A stretch of 5,821 nucleotides of DNA from Candidatus Woesearchaeota archaeon (GCA_016205905.1 JACQSP010000072.1:1-5821), one strand, 5' to 3'; shown: positions 1-5,293, counted from the stretch's first letter. Translations and numbers: made by a program. Notes: generated by a model from the sequence alone, not told the origin.

Positions 1-62
1 AGCGAAAAAAAAGATATTAAGAAACAGGGAATTAGATAAACAAATATTTTAATTGTAATAAC

Positions 63-85
63 AAACAAAGCCCCTGATGAGAATC
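63..85. repeat. Partial duplicate of the tRNA-Thr 3' end (att-like direct repeat)
   Basis: These 23 bases are identical to 168-190, exactly 105 bp away. The matching stretch covers the last 16 bases of the tRNA (3' half of the T-arm and the acceptor 3' strand), the discriminator base and six downstream bases. Past base 85 the similarity becomes gapped (about 7 of 9 over the next block). The partial copy lies downstream of the tRNA's 3' end, which is the geometry left when an element integrates into a tRNA gene, although only about 80 bp lie between the copies. It could be an integration scar or a local duplication. Confidence 0.75.
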
Positions 86-111
86 CCACGAGCTTTTTAT
101 CAAAACCTCGG

Positions 112-152
112 AAAAAATCATGCGACCTACGCAACTCCGTTGCTCGGTCACA
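112..152 (-). terminator. Hairpin plus T-tract downstream of tRNA-Thr
   Basis: On the minus strand a stem-loop is followed by six T. Pairs 131-135 with 139-143 (GCAAC/GTTGC, 3-nt loop) and 124-127 with 146-149 (GACC/GGTC) form the stem, with a small internal loop between them. T-runs alone terminate archaeal polymerase; a GC-rich hairpin ahead of one looks like a bacterial intrinsic terminator. The position, just past the tRNA 3' end, fits termination of the tRNA transcript. It could instead be a dispersed palindromic repeat. Confidence 0.5.
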
Positions 153-173
153 TTCAACCAAATTAATAAACAA

Positions 174-273
174 AGCCCCTGATGAGAATCGAACTCACGA
201 CCTGTTGCTTGCTCGTTTGATATTTTTGATATTTAAATACGAGGCAACCGCTCCACCACTGAGCTACAGGGGC
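174..273 (-). tRNA. trnT: tRNA-Thr (anticodon CGT) with a 28-nt intron at 37/38
   Basis: Reading from 273 down: acceptor GCCCCTG pairs perfectly with CAGGGGC, the D stem is GCTC/GAGC, the anticodon stem is GTTGC/GCAAC, and the T arm is GTGAG-TTCGATT-CTCAT. The anticodon loop after intron removal is C-T-CGT-A-A, giving anticodon CGT (243-241-side of the 5' exon), which reads ACG for threonine. G1-C72, C2-G71, U73, G35 and U36 agree with known archaeal threonyl-tRNA identity elements. CCA is not encoded. Exons are 238-273 and 174-209, so the mature RNA is 72 nt before CCA. It supplies threonine tRNA for translation. Reading the loop without removing the intron would give no valid tRNA. Confidence 0.95.
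210..237 (-). other. tRNA intron with bulge-helix-bulge splice motif
   Basis: The 28-nt intron follows position 37. Loop bases 32-35 (CTCG) pair with CGAG near the intron's 3' end (212-215), forming the 4-bp central helix. A 3-nt bulge flanks it on each side (T36-A37-T and C-A-A38), so each cut falls between the second and third bulge base. This is the substrate of the archaeal tRNA splicing endonuclease. The intron interior can form a short ATAT/ATAT hairpin with an A-rich loop. Confidence 0.9.
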
Positions 274-297
274 ATTAAGCATGAAGAAATAATCTCA

Positions 298-307
298 ATA
301 TAAAAAT
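298..307 (-). promoter_or_regulatory. TATA box of tRNA-Thr
   Basis: The minus strand reads TTTTTATATT, centred about 29 bases before the tRNA 5' end at 273. That is the normal archaeal TATA-to-start distance, suggesting transcription begins at or next to the mature 5' end. Confidence 0.6.
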
Positions 308-312
308 ATATC

Positions 313-330
313 CAAAAAAATCACTAAAAA
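313..330 (-). terminator. T-rich terminator after the small zinc protein
   Basis: Just past the stop of the 331-489 gene the minus strand carries T5 (326-330) and T7 (314-320). Archaeal RNA polymerase stops on such T-runs. It separates the protein gene from the tRNA promoter immediately downstream. Confidence 0.45.
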
Positions 331-489
331 TTACATCGTCTCTAGCATCTTTGCCTTGTCATTCTTGAAATGGCTTTGGCATTCAAAACAAACATTTCTT
401 TTCTTGTGTTTAGCATCGTAGATATATGTACCAACAAGCTTCTTCAAAAATGTTTCAGCTATTTGTTTTTTGCAGATTTCGCATTTCAT
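331..489 (-). CDS. Small two-knuckle zinc-ribbon protein, 52 aa
   Basis: The frame begins MKCEIC and ends LETM-stop, giving 52 residues. Two CxxC pairs (C3/C6 and C34/C37), 27 residues apart, are the classic spacing of a zinc ribbon. Between them lies a basic stretch (YIYDAKHKKRNVC), and the tail is lysine-rich. Such a protein probably binds one zinc ion and perhaps nucleic acid or a protein partner, but I do not recognise a characterised family member. A TATA-like core about 28 bp before the ATG implies a leaderless or nearly leaderless mRNA, and there is no Shine-Dalgarno sequence. A T-run follows the stop. The cysteine pattern and promoter and terminator positions argue for a real gene despite its size. 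Confidence 0.8.
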   Translation of the reverse strand: MKCEICKKQIAETFLKKLVGTYIYDAKHKKRNVCFECQSHFKNDKAKMLETM

Positions 490-504
490 AAGCCAGAATA
501 ACTG

Positions 505-524
505 CAAAACCTTTATATATATTT
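505..524. promoter_or_regulatory. Shared divergent TATA core (zinc protein / ABCE1)
   Basis: An A+T run, CTTTATATATATTT at 511-524, is nearly self-complementary. On the plus strand it reads AAAACCTTTATATA, the BRE-TATA pattern expected for ABCE1 with a leader of about 50 nt. On the minus strand it reads AAATATATATAAAG, about 28 bp before the zinc-protein ATG. One core may serve both directions. A second plus-strand candidate, TTTTAAAAAT, lies at 552-560. Confidence 0.5.
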
Positions 525-592
525 CTCTTTTTTTAGGATATTAGTTGTTAATTTTAAAAATTAGTAAAGAAATAGTGAGAGGATAAGTATTT

Positions 593-2347
593 ATGGTAAG
601 AATAGCAATAATTAATAAAGAAAATTGCAGTCCGAGAGAATGTGGAGATTTTCTTTGTAAAAGAGTCTGCCCTGTGAACAGGCAAGGCAAAGAATGCATT
701 GTCACATCTGTCGACCACAAAGCGCAGATAAATGAAGAGCTGTGTATAGGCTGCGGTATATGTGTGCCAAAATGCCCTTTCAAAGCAATTGATATAATTA
801 ATCTTCCAGAATCACTCAAAGATGATCCTATTCATAGATTTGGCAAAAATCAGTTTGCCCTGTTTTCTCTTCCTACACCAGTGATGGGAAAAGTTGTTGG
901 TATAATTGGCAGAAACGGAATAGGAAAATCAACAGCTATAAAGATTTTGGCAGGAATTCTTAAGCCAAATTTAGGAAAAGAAAAGGAAGCCACATACAAA
1001 GAGATTATAGATTTCTTTAAAGGCACAGAAACACATGCTTTTTTCGAAAAAGTCAGAGATGGAGAAATAAAAATAAGTTATAAGCCGCAAAATGTTGATC
1101 TTATACCTAAGACTGCAAAAGGCATTGTAGAAGAGCTTCTTAAAAAAGTTGACGAGAGAGGTATGTTTGATAAGATTGTTGAGTTATTAGAGCTGAAAAA
1201 TATACTTAAAAATAATATTAAAGAGATTTCTGGCGGTGAGCTGCAAAGAGTGGCAATAGCAGCAACAGTGCTGAGAAAAGCAAATTTGTATATCTTCGAC
1301 GAGCCAACTTCATATTTAGATATAAAACAAAGGTTAAAGGTTGCTAAGTTTATTAGAACTCTTGCAGATGAAAAAACTGCGGTGCTAGTTATTGAGCATG
1401 ATTTAATTGCGTTGGATTATATGGCTGATGTTGTGCATATAATGTACGGCAAGCAAGGGCGTTTTGGTGTGGTTGCACTGCCAAGGGCAACAAAAACAGC
1501 CATAAATACTTATCTTGAAGGATATCTTAAAGACGAGAATGTAAGATTCAGGGACAAAAAAATATTGTTTGATATTAAAGCGCCTTCAACAATAAAAAAA
1601 TCAAATATGATGACTTCATGGCCAAAGCTTTCCAAGCAATTAGGTAAATTCAAGCTTGAAGCAAATGAAGGAATTATTATGAGAAAAGAGATTATAGGTA
1701 TTCTTGGTGAGAATGGAATTGGAAAAACCACGTTTGTCAAACTTTTATCAGGCACAGAAAAACCAGATTATGGAAAGATTGAGCTTAATGTTAAAGTAAG
1801 TTACAAGCCGCAATATCTTAACTCTGAAAGTGAGGAACTGGTTATGGTTGTATTGGCAGATGCGCTAAGAAAACATAAAAGCGATATAATCGCACCATTG
1901 GATTTAGAACCTCTTTTGGACAAACAAATTAATCAACTGTCAGGAGGAGAATTGCAGCGAGTTGCAATAGCAGAAGCACTTGCAAAAGACTGCAATTTAG
2001 TGTTATTAGACGAGCCGTCTGCATATTTGGATGTTGAACAAAGATTAATCCTATCAAAGATTATATCAGACATTGTGCCTTTGCGAGGGATAAGCGTGCT
2101 TGTTGTCGACCATGATTTGTTGTTTTTGGATTATTTGAGCGAAAAATTAATGGTGTTTAATGGAACTCCTGCAATACATGGTGTTGCTAACGGACCGTTT
2201 ACAATGGAAGACGGCATGAACAAGCTGTTAAAAGAAGTTTCTATAACTATGAGGCGAGACGAATTTTCTGGAAGACCGAGAATTAATAAAGAAGGCTCTG
2301 TAAAAGACAGAGAACAAAAATCTAAAGGAAAATATTATTATAGCTGA
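593..2347 (+). CDS. abce1: ABCE1/Rli ribosome-recycling ATPase
   Basis: ABCE1 is a soluble twin-ATPase that splits post-termination ribosomes into subunits with aRF1/Pelota; it is universal in archaea and eukaryotes. The 584 residues match the usual length of about 590. The N-terminal iron-sulfur domain has cysteines 12, 17, 22, 26, 35, 51, 54, 57 and 61, including CIGCGIC and KCPF, for two 4Fe-4S clusters. NBD1: Walker A GRNGIGKST (106-114), signature SGGE (213), Walker B with D236/E237, H-loop H269. NBD2: Walker A GENGIGKTT (372-380), SGGE (450), D473/E474, H507. The C-terminus has the conserved RRDE..GRPR..K.GS..DR..K..G.YYY tail. All catalytic residues are intact. The ATG is chosen because the conserved MVRIAII strand starts there; GAGG at 579-582 is a weak Shine-Dalgarno. 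No T-run follows on the plus strand. Confidence 0.98.
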   Translation: MVRIAIINKENCSPRECGDFLCKRVCPVNRQGKECIVTSVDHKAQINEELCIGCGICVPKCPFKAIDIINLPESLKDDPIHRFGKNQFALFSLPTPVMGKVVGIIGRNGIGKSTAIKILAGILKPNLGKEKEATYKEIIDFFKGTETHAFFEKVRDGEIKISYKPQNVDLIPKTAKGIVEELLKKVDERGMFDKIVELLELKNILKNNIKEISGGELQRVAIAATVLRKANLYIFDEPTSYLDIKQRLKVAKFIRTLADEKTAVLVIEHDLIALDYMADVVHIMYGKQGRFGVVALPRATKTAINTYLEGYLKDENVRFRDKKILFDIKAPSTIKKSNMMTSWPKLSKQLGKFKLEANEGIIMRKEIIGILGENGIGKTTFVKLLSGTEKPDYGKIELNVKVSYKPQYLNSESEELVMVVLADALRKHKSDIIAPLDLEPLLDKQINQLSGGELQRVAIAEALAKDCNLVLLDEPSAYLDVEQRLILSKIISDIVPLRGISVLVVDHDLLFLDYLSEKLMVFNGTPAIHGVANGPFTMEDGMNKLLKEVSITMRRDEFSGRPRINKEGSVKDREQKSKGKYYYS

Positions 2348-2360
2348 AAAAAAAGAAAAA
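2347..2360 (-). terminator. Poly-T terminator of the 276-aa gene
   Basis: On the minus strand T5-C-T8 follows the 2426 stop by about 65 bp and overlaps the end of ABCE1. This is a typical archaeal T-run terminator for the leftward gene. The plus strand has no comparable run here. Confidence 0.45.
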
Positions 2361-2435
2361 TAAATAATAGTTAGTAATCTGCTGAATAGCCAACCAACAA
2401 AAGATATAATTAAATAATTGGCTAACTATAATTTA
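2361..2435. repeat. Interrupted inverted repeat between convergent genes
   Basis: Bases 2361-2374 and 2422-2435 are complementary in 13 of 14 positions (TAAATAATAGTTAG / CTAACTATAATTTA), with a 47-nt loop. An inner CCAA/TTGG (2390-2393, 2418-2421) offers an alternative pairing. The right arm includes the stop codon and last residues of the 276-aa gene. Segments 2386-2398 and 2420-2429 resemble the arms of the fifth unit of the downstream array (11/13 and 9/10 matches), so this may be a diverged relative. Confidence 0.6.
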
Positions 2436-3256
2436 AGTTCTATCCATTGAGATGGATGATCTGCCTTACCAATATATCCACCAGTTAGATTACCATCATG
2501 ATCTCTACTTGGCATCCAGATAGTACCATCATCATAACTGAATCGTCTACACGCTTTTAGTAATTCATAGCTTTTGCTAACATCTATGTTTAATGTTGAT
2601 TCAATTAATTTGGTAATGTCCACACTTTTCCTTCGAACTTTAGAGTATGCTAACATCTTTTTGCCATCACATTTAAACCGCATTGTGTGAGCAATTGATG
2701 ACCAAGGCATAGAACTGTGTTTACCATAATAAGTTCCACATTGATAACGCCCATCCACTAATCTAAGTCTTACACTTTTTTTTGTATGAAAGGCTTCGAC
2801 TATCTGATACCCCGGAAAAGCACACCCATCTCCAGATATTAAAAAGTAATCGCCTTCTTCACCAATTAATTTTACTGGAATAATATCATGAACAGATGGT
2901 CCTCCAATAATAGAAACTGAGATTGGATTATCCAAATTTACAATTGTCGCTAATCCAGTACAACAGCCAGCATAACCTCCAACCATAAGTCTGTTCGGAG
3001 TAATCAATGCAGTTGTTGGGGTTGTATTTTCACCACATAATGAACCATTCCAAATACCAATAGGGGTGCCTTGATTTTTTTTAAGGCGATTTACTTCAGA
3101 TAAACTTTTATACTGAATGTTTCTTGCTTCTTTTGTTTCAAATACCGATTTAATCTCCTTTAATGCTTGTGCAACAAGCCCTTCTATAGAAACTTCTTTC
3201 AAAGCTTCTTCTCCAAATTTTAAAACTTCTTCCATTGCTTGTTTATTTAATCTCAT
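2426..3256 (-). CDS. Unrecognised 276-aa soluble protein
   Basis: I do not recognise this family. The ATG at 3254-3256 is chosen because GGAGGGGG (3263-3270) lies six bases upstream; an in-frame ATG at 3328 would add 24 residues but has no ribosome site and would contain this one. Residues 1-60 are charged and helical; 65-180 are glycine-rich and probably beta-stranded (NGSLCGENTTPTTALITPNR, then SIIGGPS, SGDGCAFPGY); the C-terminus has DDGTIW and GGYIGK. There are seven cysteines (74, 98, 99, 145, 173, 196, 236), no CxxC pair, no signal peptide and no membrane segment. Conserved-looking turns and the vicinal Cys98-Cys99 might mark an active site, but nothing proves it. It converges on ABCE1 and is divergent from the TrmB-like gene. 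The strong Shine-Dalgarno sequence and isolation suggest possible acquisition from elsewhere. Confidence 0.8.
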   Translation of the reverse strand: MRLNKQAMEEVLKFGEEALKEVSIEGLVAQALKEIKSVFETKEARNIQYKSLSEVNRLKKNQGTPIGIWNGSLCGENTTPTTALITPNRLMVGGYAGCCTGLATIVNLDNPISVSIIGGPSVHDIIPVKLIGEEGDYFLISGDGCAFPGYQIVEAFHTKKSVRLRLVDGRYQCGTYYGKHSSMPWSSIAHTMRFKCDGKKMLAYSKVRRKSVDITKLIESTLNIDVSKSYELLKACRRFSYDDGTIWMPSRDHDGNLTGGYIGKADHPSQWIELKL

Positions 3257-3307
3257 TTTTTGCCCCCTCCTTTTTTTGACAGCAGGATAACTGTTTTTTC
3301 CTGATTT

Positions 3308-3340
3308 GTTATTTAAGAGTAAGGACATAGTAACTATAAA
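3308..3340 (-). promoter_or_regulatory. Candidate promoter of the 276-aa gene
   Basis: Two A+T boxes on the minus strand could act as TATA: CTTAAATAAC (3308-3317) and TTTATAGTTA (3331-3340). They would start RNA about 30-55 nt before the ATG, leaving room for the strong Shine-Dalgarno. The second overlaps a perfect palindrome ATAGT-A-ACTAT at 3327-3337. Which is used cannot be decided from sequence. Confidence 0.35.
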
Positions 3341-3364
3341 AATGATTGTAGTAATTTTTATTAC

Positions 3365-3395
3365 GAAAACTTTAAATATTAGATAAGCTGCGCAG
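3365..3395 (+). promoter_or_regulatory. TrmB-like gene promoter with downstream palindrome
   Basis: GAAAACTTTAAATATT (3365-3380) is a good archaeal BRE-TATA. Transcription would begin near 3400, giving a leader of about 70 nt. The perfect 8-bp palindrome CTGCGCAG (3388-3395) sits between TATA and the predicted start, a position where a bound repressor would block the polymerase. An additional GTAAT-TTTT-ATTAC dyad lies at 3351-3364. Autoregulation by the adjacent TrmB-like protein is inference. Confidence 0.45.
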
Positions 3396-3472
3396 TTATT
3401 AGCTATAAAGACAGATAAAAACTAATTAATAATTATTTTAGTCGTGCCAATATTATTGCCGAGGATGATTTA

Positions 3473-4216
3473 ATGATAAAAGAAGTACTTGTTAGTTTAG
3501 GTATGACAAATAATGAAGTAGAAGTATATTTGGTATTAATGAAGTCAGGCTCGTTGTCAGTTAATGATATTGGTGTAAAATCAGGATTACACAGGCAGGT
3601 ATGTTATGATGCATTGGAAAGGCTGCTTGAGAAAGGTTTTGTAAGTTATGTACTGAGAAACAGCAAGAAATATTTTCAGGCATTAGCTCCAGAAAAACTT
3701 CTTGAATATATGGATGAAAAGAAAGAAAACGTGAAAGAAATCCTGCCAGAATTAACAAAAATGTCTACTCTTCCCAGAGAAGATACATTTATAGAAATTA
3801 TTAAAGGAAAAAATGTAATAAGAATGGTTCTTAGGGATGTTATCAGCACATTAAAAAGGACAAAAGAAGAGCTTATGATGTTAGGTGTCGAAGAAACAAA
3901 GTTTGTAGAAGAAGACAAAATAGCTATTCTTCAGTATTTAAGAGATTTAAAGAGGTTTAATTTAAAAGAAAAGTTAATTGCAAAGAAAGGGGCAAAAGTG
4001 TATTTTGAAGGGGAGCAGTCTGAATATAAGGTTATTGAGCCAGAATATTTTAACCCAAATCCGATGTATATATATAGTGGAAAGGTTGTACAGGTTATAT
4101 GGGGCAATCCAACTCACGCAATAATGATCACAAACAAAGAAATTTTTGACAGCCATAAAAAACATTTTAACATGCTGTGGAAAATTGCTGAACCACTGAA
4201 AAAGAATCTAAAATAA
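3473..4216 (+). CDS. TrmB-family transcriptional regulator
   Basis: A 247-aa DNA-binding regulator. Residues 1-75 form a winged helix-turn-helix of TrmB type (LGMTNNEVEVYLVLMKSG, then the recognition helix region VKSGLHRQVCYDALERL and the wing FVSYVLRNSKKYFQA). A helical linker (76-98) leads to an effector/dimerisation domain (105-240) of the kind seen in short archaeal TrmB-like proteins, with the IIKGKNVIRMVLRDVI and MITNKEIFDSHKKHF motifs. Full TrmB sugar regulators are longer (about 340 aa), so the sugar-binding C-terminal domain is probably missing and the ligand is unknown. GAGGATGAT at 3461-3469 resembles the archaeal Shine-Dalgarno and fixes the ATG. It is followed after 29 bp by the DUF1461 gene, which it may control. 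Confidence 0.85.
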   Translation: MIKEVLVSLGMTNNEVEVYLVLMKSGSLSVNDIGVKSGLHRQVCYDALERLLEKGFVSYVLRNSKKYFQALAPEKLLEYMDEKKENVKEILPELTKMSTLPREDTFIEIIKGKNVIRMVLRDVISTLKRTKEELMMLGVEETKFVEEDKIAILQYLRDLKRFNLKEKLIAKKGAKVYFEGEQSEYKVIEPEYFNPNPMYIYSGKVVQVIWGNPTHAIMITNKEIFDSHKKHFNMLWKIAEPLKKNLK

Positions 4217-4226
4217 TTTTAAACAT
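4215..4226 (+). promoter_or_regulatory. Possible TATA box of the DUF1461 gene
   Basis: AATTTTAAACAT just after the TrmB-like stop is centred about 26 bp before the ATG at 4246, which would yield a leaderless transcript. No Shine-Dalgarno precedes that ATG. Cotranscription with the upstream gene is equally possible. Confidence 0.35.
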
Positions 4227-4245
4227 TAAAGCGAATAATCTAAAC

Positions 4246-4995
4246 ATGGAAGAACACAAAGGTATGAAAAGTATAATGCAAAAGAAAGAGCTGATTATTT
4301 TAATTATCTTAATCATTATTTTATCTAATTTAGTTTTCCTGTTTGGATACAAATATGTGCTGTTTAACAAAAGCTTTTATGAAAAAGAATTTGCTAAAAA
4401 TGGAGTTTATGGCATAACCAATGTTATAACAAAAGAGCAGTTAAATAAAACAGTAATTTTAGATGAGCATAATGAAATAATGAATTTCTTAGTAGGGAAA
4501 GATAAAAGGAAAGAAAATAATAAACTAGATATTACTAATTCAGCATTCTTGTCTTCACAAGACAAAACACATCTTAACGACGTCAGACAGCTGATGTTAA
4601 ATGTAGATTATTACTCTGGTTTTTTAGTGTTGGCCATGTTTGGGCTGTTTTTTTATCTGCATTTTAAACATAAAGAGAAAAAAGACAGTTTGTTTTCAAA
4701 AGCAATTATGTATTCAGGAATAGCCAATATGGTTTTATTGCTTATATTATATTTGTTAAGCTTAAACTTTGAATGGTTTTTCACAAAATTTCATACAATC
4801 TTTTTTAACAATGATCTTTGGCTGATGAATCCTAATGTTGACATGCTCGTTAATCTTTACCCTGGGCAGTTTTGGATAGACGGATTAAGCAAGATATTAT
4901 TTGTGGCATTTATTGTATCTGTTATTTTTATTGTGGTTGGAATATTATCTTTGTATGTTATAAAAAGGCAGCAAAATATTATTCATAAACTTTAA
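4246..4995 (+). CDS. DUF1461/Lit-like integral membrane protein
   Basis: A 249-aa membrane protein with four predicted helices (about 15-35, 123-140, 152-172, 213-238) and a large external segment after the first. The motif HLNDVRQLM (H109) and FHTIFFNNDLWLMNP (H183), followed by D199 and LYPGQFW, are hallmarks of the DUF1461 / TIGR01906 family. In Firmicutes, Lit of this family moves an acyl chain within lipoproteins and depends on two conserved histidines; H109 and H183 would correspond. Whether an archaeon with ether lipids performs this reaction is unknown, so only the family is assigned. Starts at 4264 (M7) or 4276 (M11) are possible; M7 has AAAGG close upstream, while 4246 fits a leaderless mRNA. 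Confidence 0.8.
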   Translation: MEEHKGMKSIMQKKELIILIILIIILSNLVFLFGYKYVLFNKSFYEKEFAKNGVYGITNVITKEQLNKTVILDEHNEIMNFLVGKDKRKENNKLDITNSAFLSSQDKTHLNDVRQLMLNVDYYSGFLVLAMFGLFFYLHFKHKEKKDSLFSKAIMYSGIANMVLLLILYLLSLNFEWFFTKFHTIFFNNDLWLMNPNVDMLVNLYPGQFWIDGLSKILFVAFIVSVIFIVVGILSLYVIKRQQNIIHKL

Positions 4996-5008
4996 ATACA
5001 ATATATAG
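4990..5008 (+). promoter_or_regulatory. TATA-like element and NrdR-box-like core at the array's left edge
   Basis: CTTTAAATA (4990-4998), overlapping the DUF1461 stop, matches the TATA seen before the TrmB-like gene. RNA would start around 5020, inside the first inverted repeat, giving nrdR a leader of nearly 290 nt. The adjacent CAATATATAG (4999-5008) equals the core CWATATATWG of the bacterial NrdR box, though the outer bases match poorly and no second box at the usual spacing is evident. Such A+T sequence arises easily by chance. Confidence 0.35.
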
Positions 5009-5235
5009 TAAGTGACCTAAATAATTGAACATGTTTTGTCACTTACTATAGCGGTGGACTTTAATATGTGTATCAATATTGTTAAAGTCCACGAATATAG
5101 TCACGGAGATACATATATAACTATTAATGTCCGTGACTATATATTTAAAGAACACAACAATTTGATCAATTATTTGTGTTCTTTATTATAGTTAACCAAC
5201 TTAATAAATAGTTATAAATCATGTGGGTTAACTAT
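5004..5235. repeat. Array of five regularly spaced inverted repeats
   Basis: Unit 1: arms 5004-5016/5038-5050 (TATAGTAAGTGAC and complement, 21-nt loop). Unit 2: 5054-5064/5082-5092 (GTGGACTTTAA, 17). Unit 3: 5095-5107/5130-5142 (ATATAGTCACGGA, 22). Unit 4: 5146-5157/5174-5185 (TAAAGAACACAA, 16). Unit 5: 5188-5197/5226-5235 (ATAGTTAACC, 28). All arms pair perfectly. Linkers are 3, 2, 3 and 2 nt; centres are 46, 45.5, 47 and 46 bp apart. Arm sequences differ between units, so the fold rather than the sequence is kept. A weak sixth dyad may follow (5239-5245/5263-5270, ACAACTA with a one-base bulge). No coding potential was seen. It lies between DUF1461 and nrdR; function is unknown (structured RNA leader, cruciform-forming DNA, or mobile element). 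Confidence 0.95.
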
Positions 5236-5293
5236 TCCACAACTAAATGAATAAGATATTTGTAGGTTGTTTTATGTTGTATAACTTTTTTTC

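Noticed and set aside
1..52. C-terminal end of a plus-strand gene (stops at 37-39 or 50-52 in two frames)
   Set aside because: Both frames are short and lysine-rich, and too little sequence is present to choose or support either.
75..90. Hammerhead ribozyme core CTGATGAG
   Set aside because: It is the reverse complement of the tRNA T-arm end, and the required GAAA core element and flanking helices are absent.
1..170. Minus-strand open frame running off the left edge through the hairpin
   Set aside because: It has no ATG and no ribosome site, and it crosses the tRNA 3' end and the hairpin; the openness is likely chance plus the in-frame 105-bp duplication.
3257..3328. 24-residue N-terminal extension of the 276-aa protein
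   Set aside because: The strong Shine-Dalgarno lies inside this stretch, six bases before the ATG at 3254-3256, and no ribosome site precedes the upstream ATG.
5004..5235. CRISPR array
   Set aside because: Units are palindromes with different sequences; there is no repeated direct repeat separated by unique spacers.
5188..5235. Integron attC site (array as gene-cassette recombination sites)
   Set aside because: Arm ends do not show the RYYYAAC / GTTRRRY core sites in the required orientation; GTTAAC in unit 5 is just a palindrome and the other units lack it.
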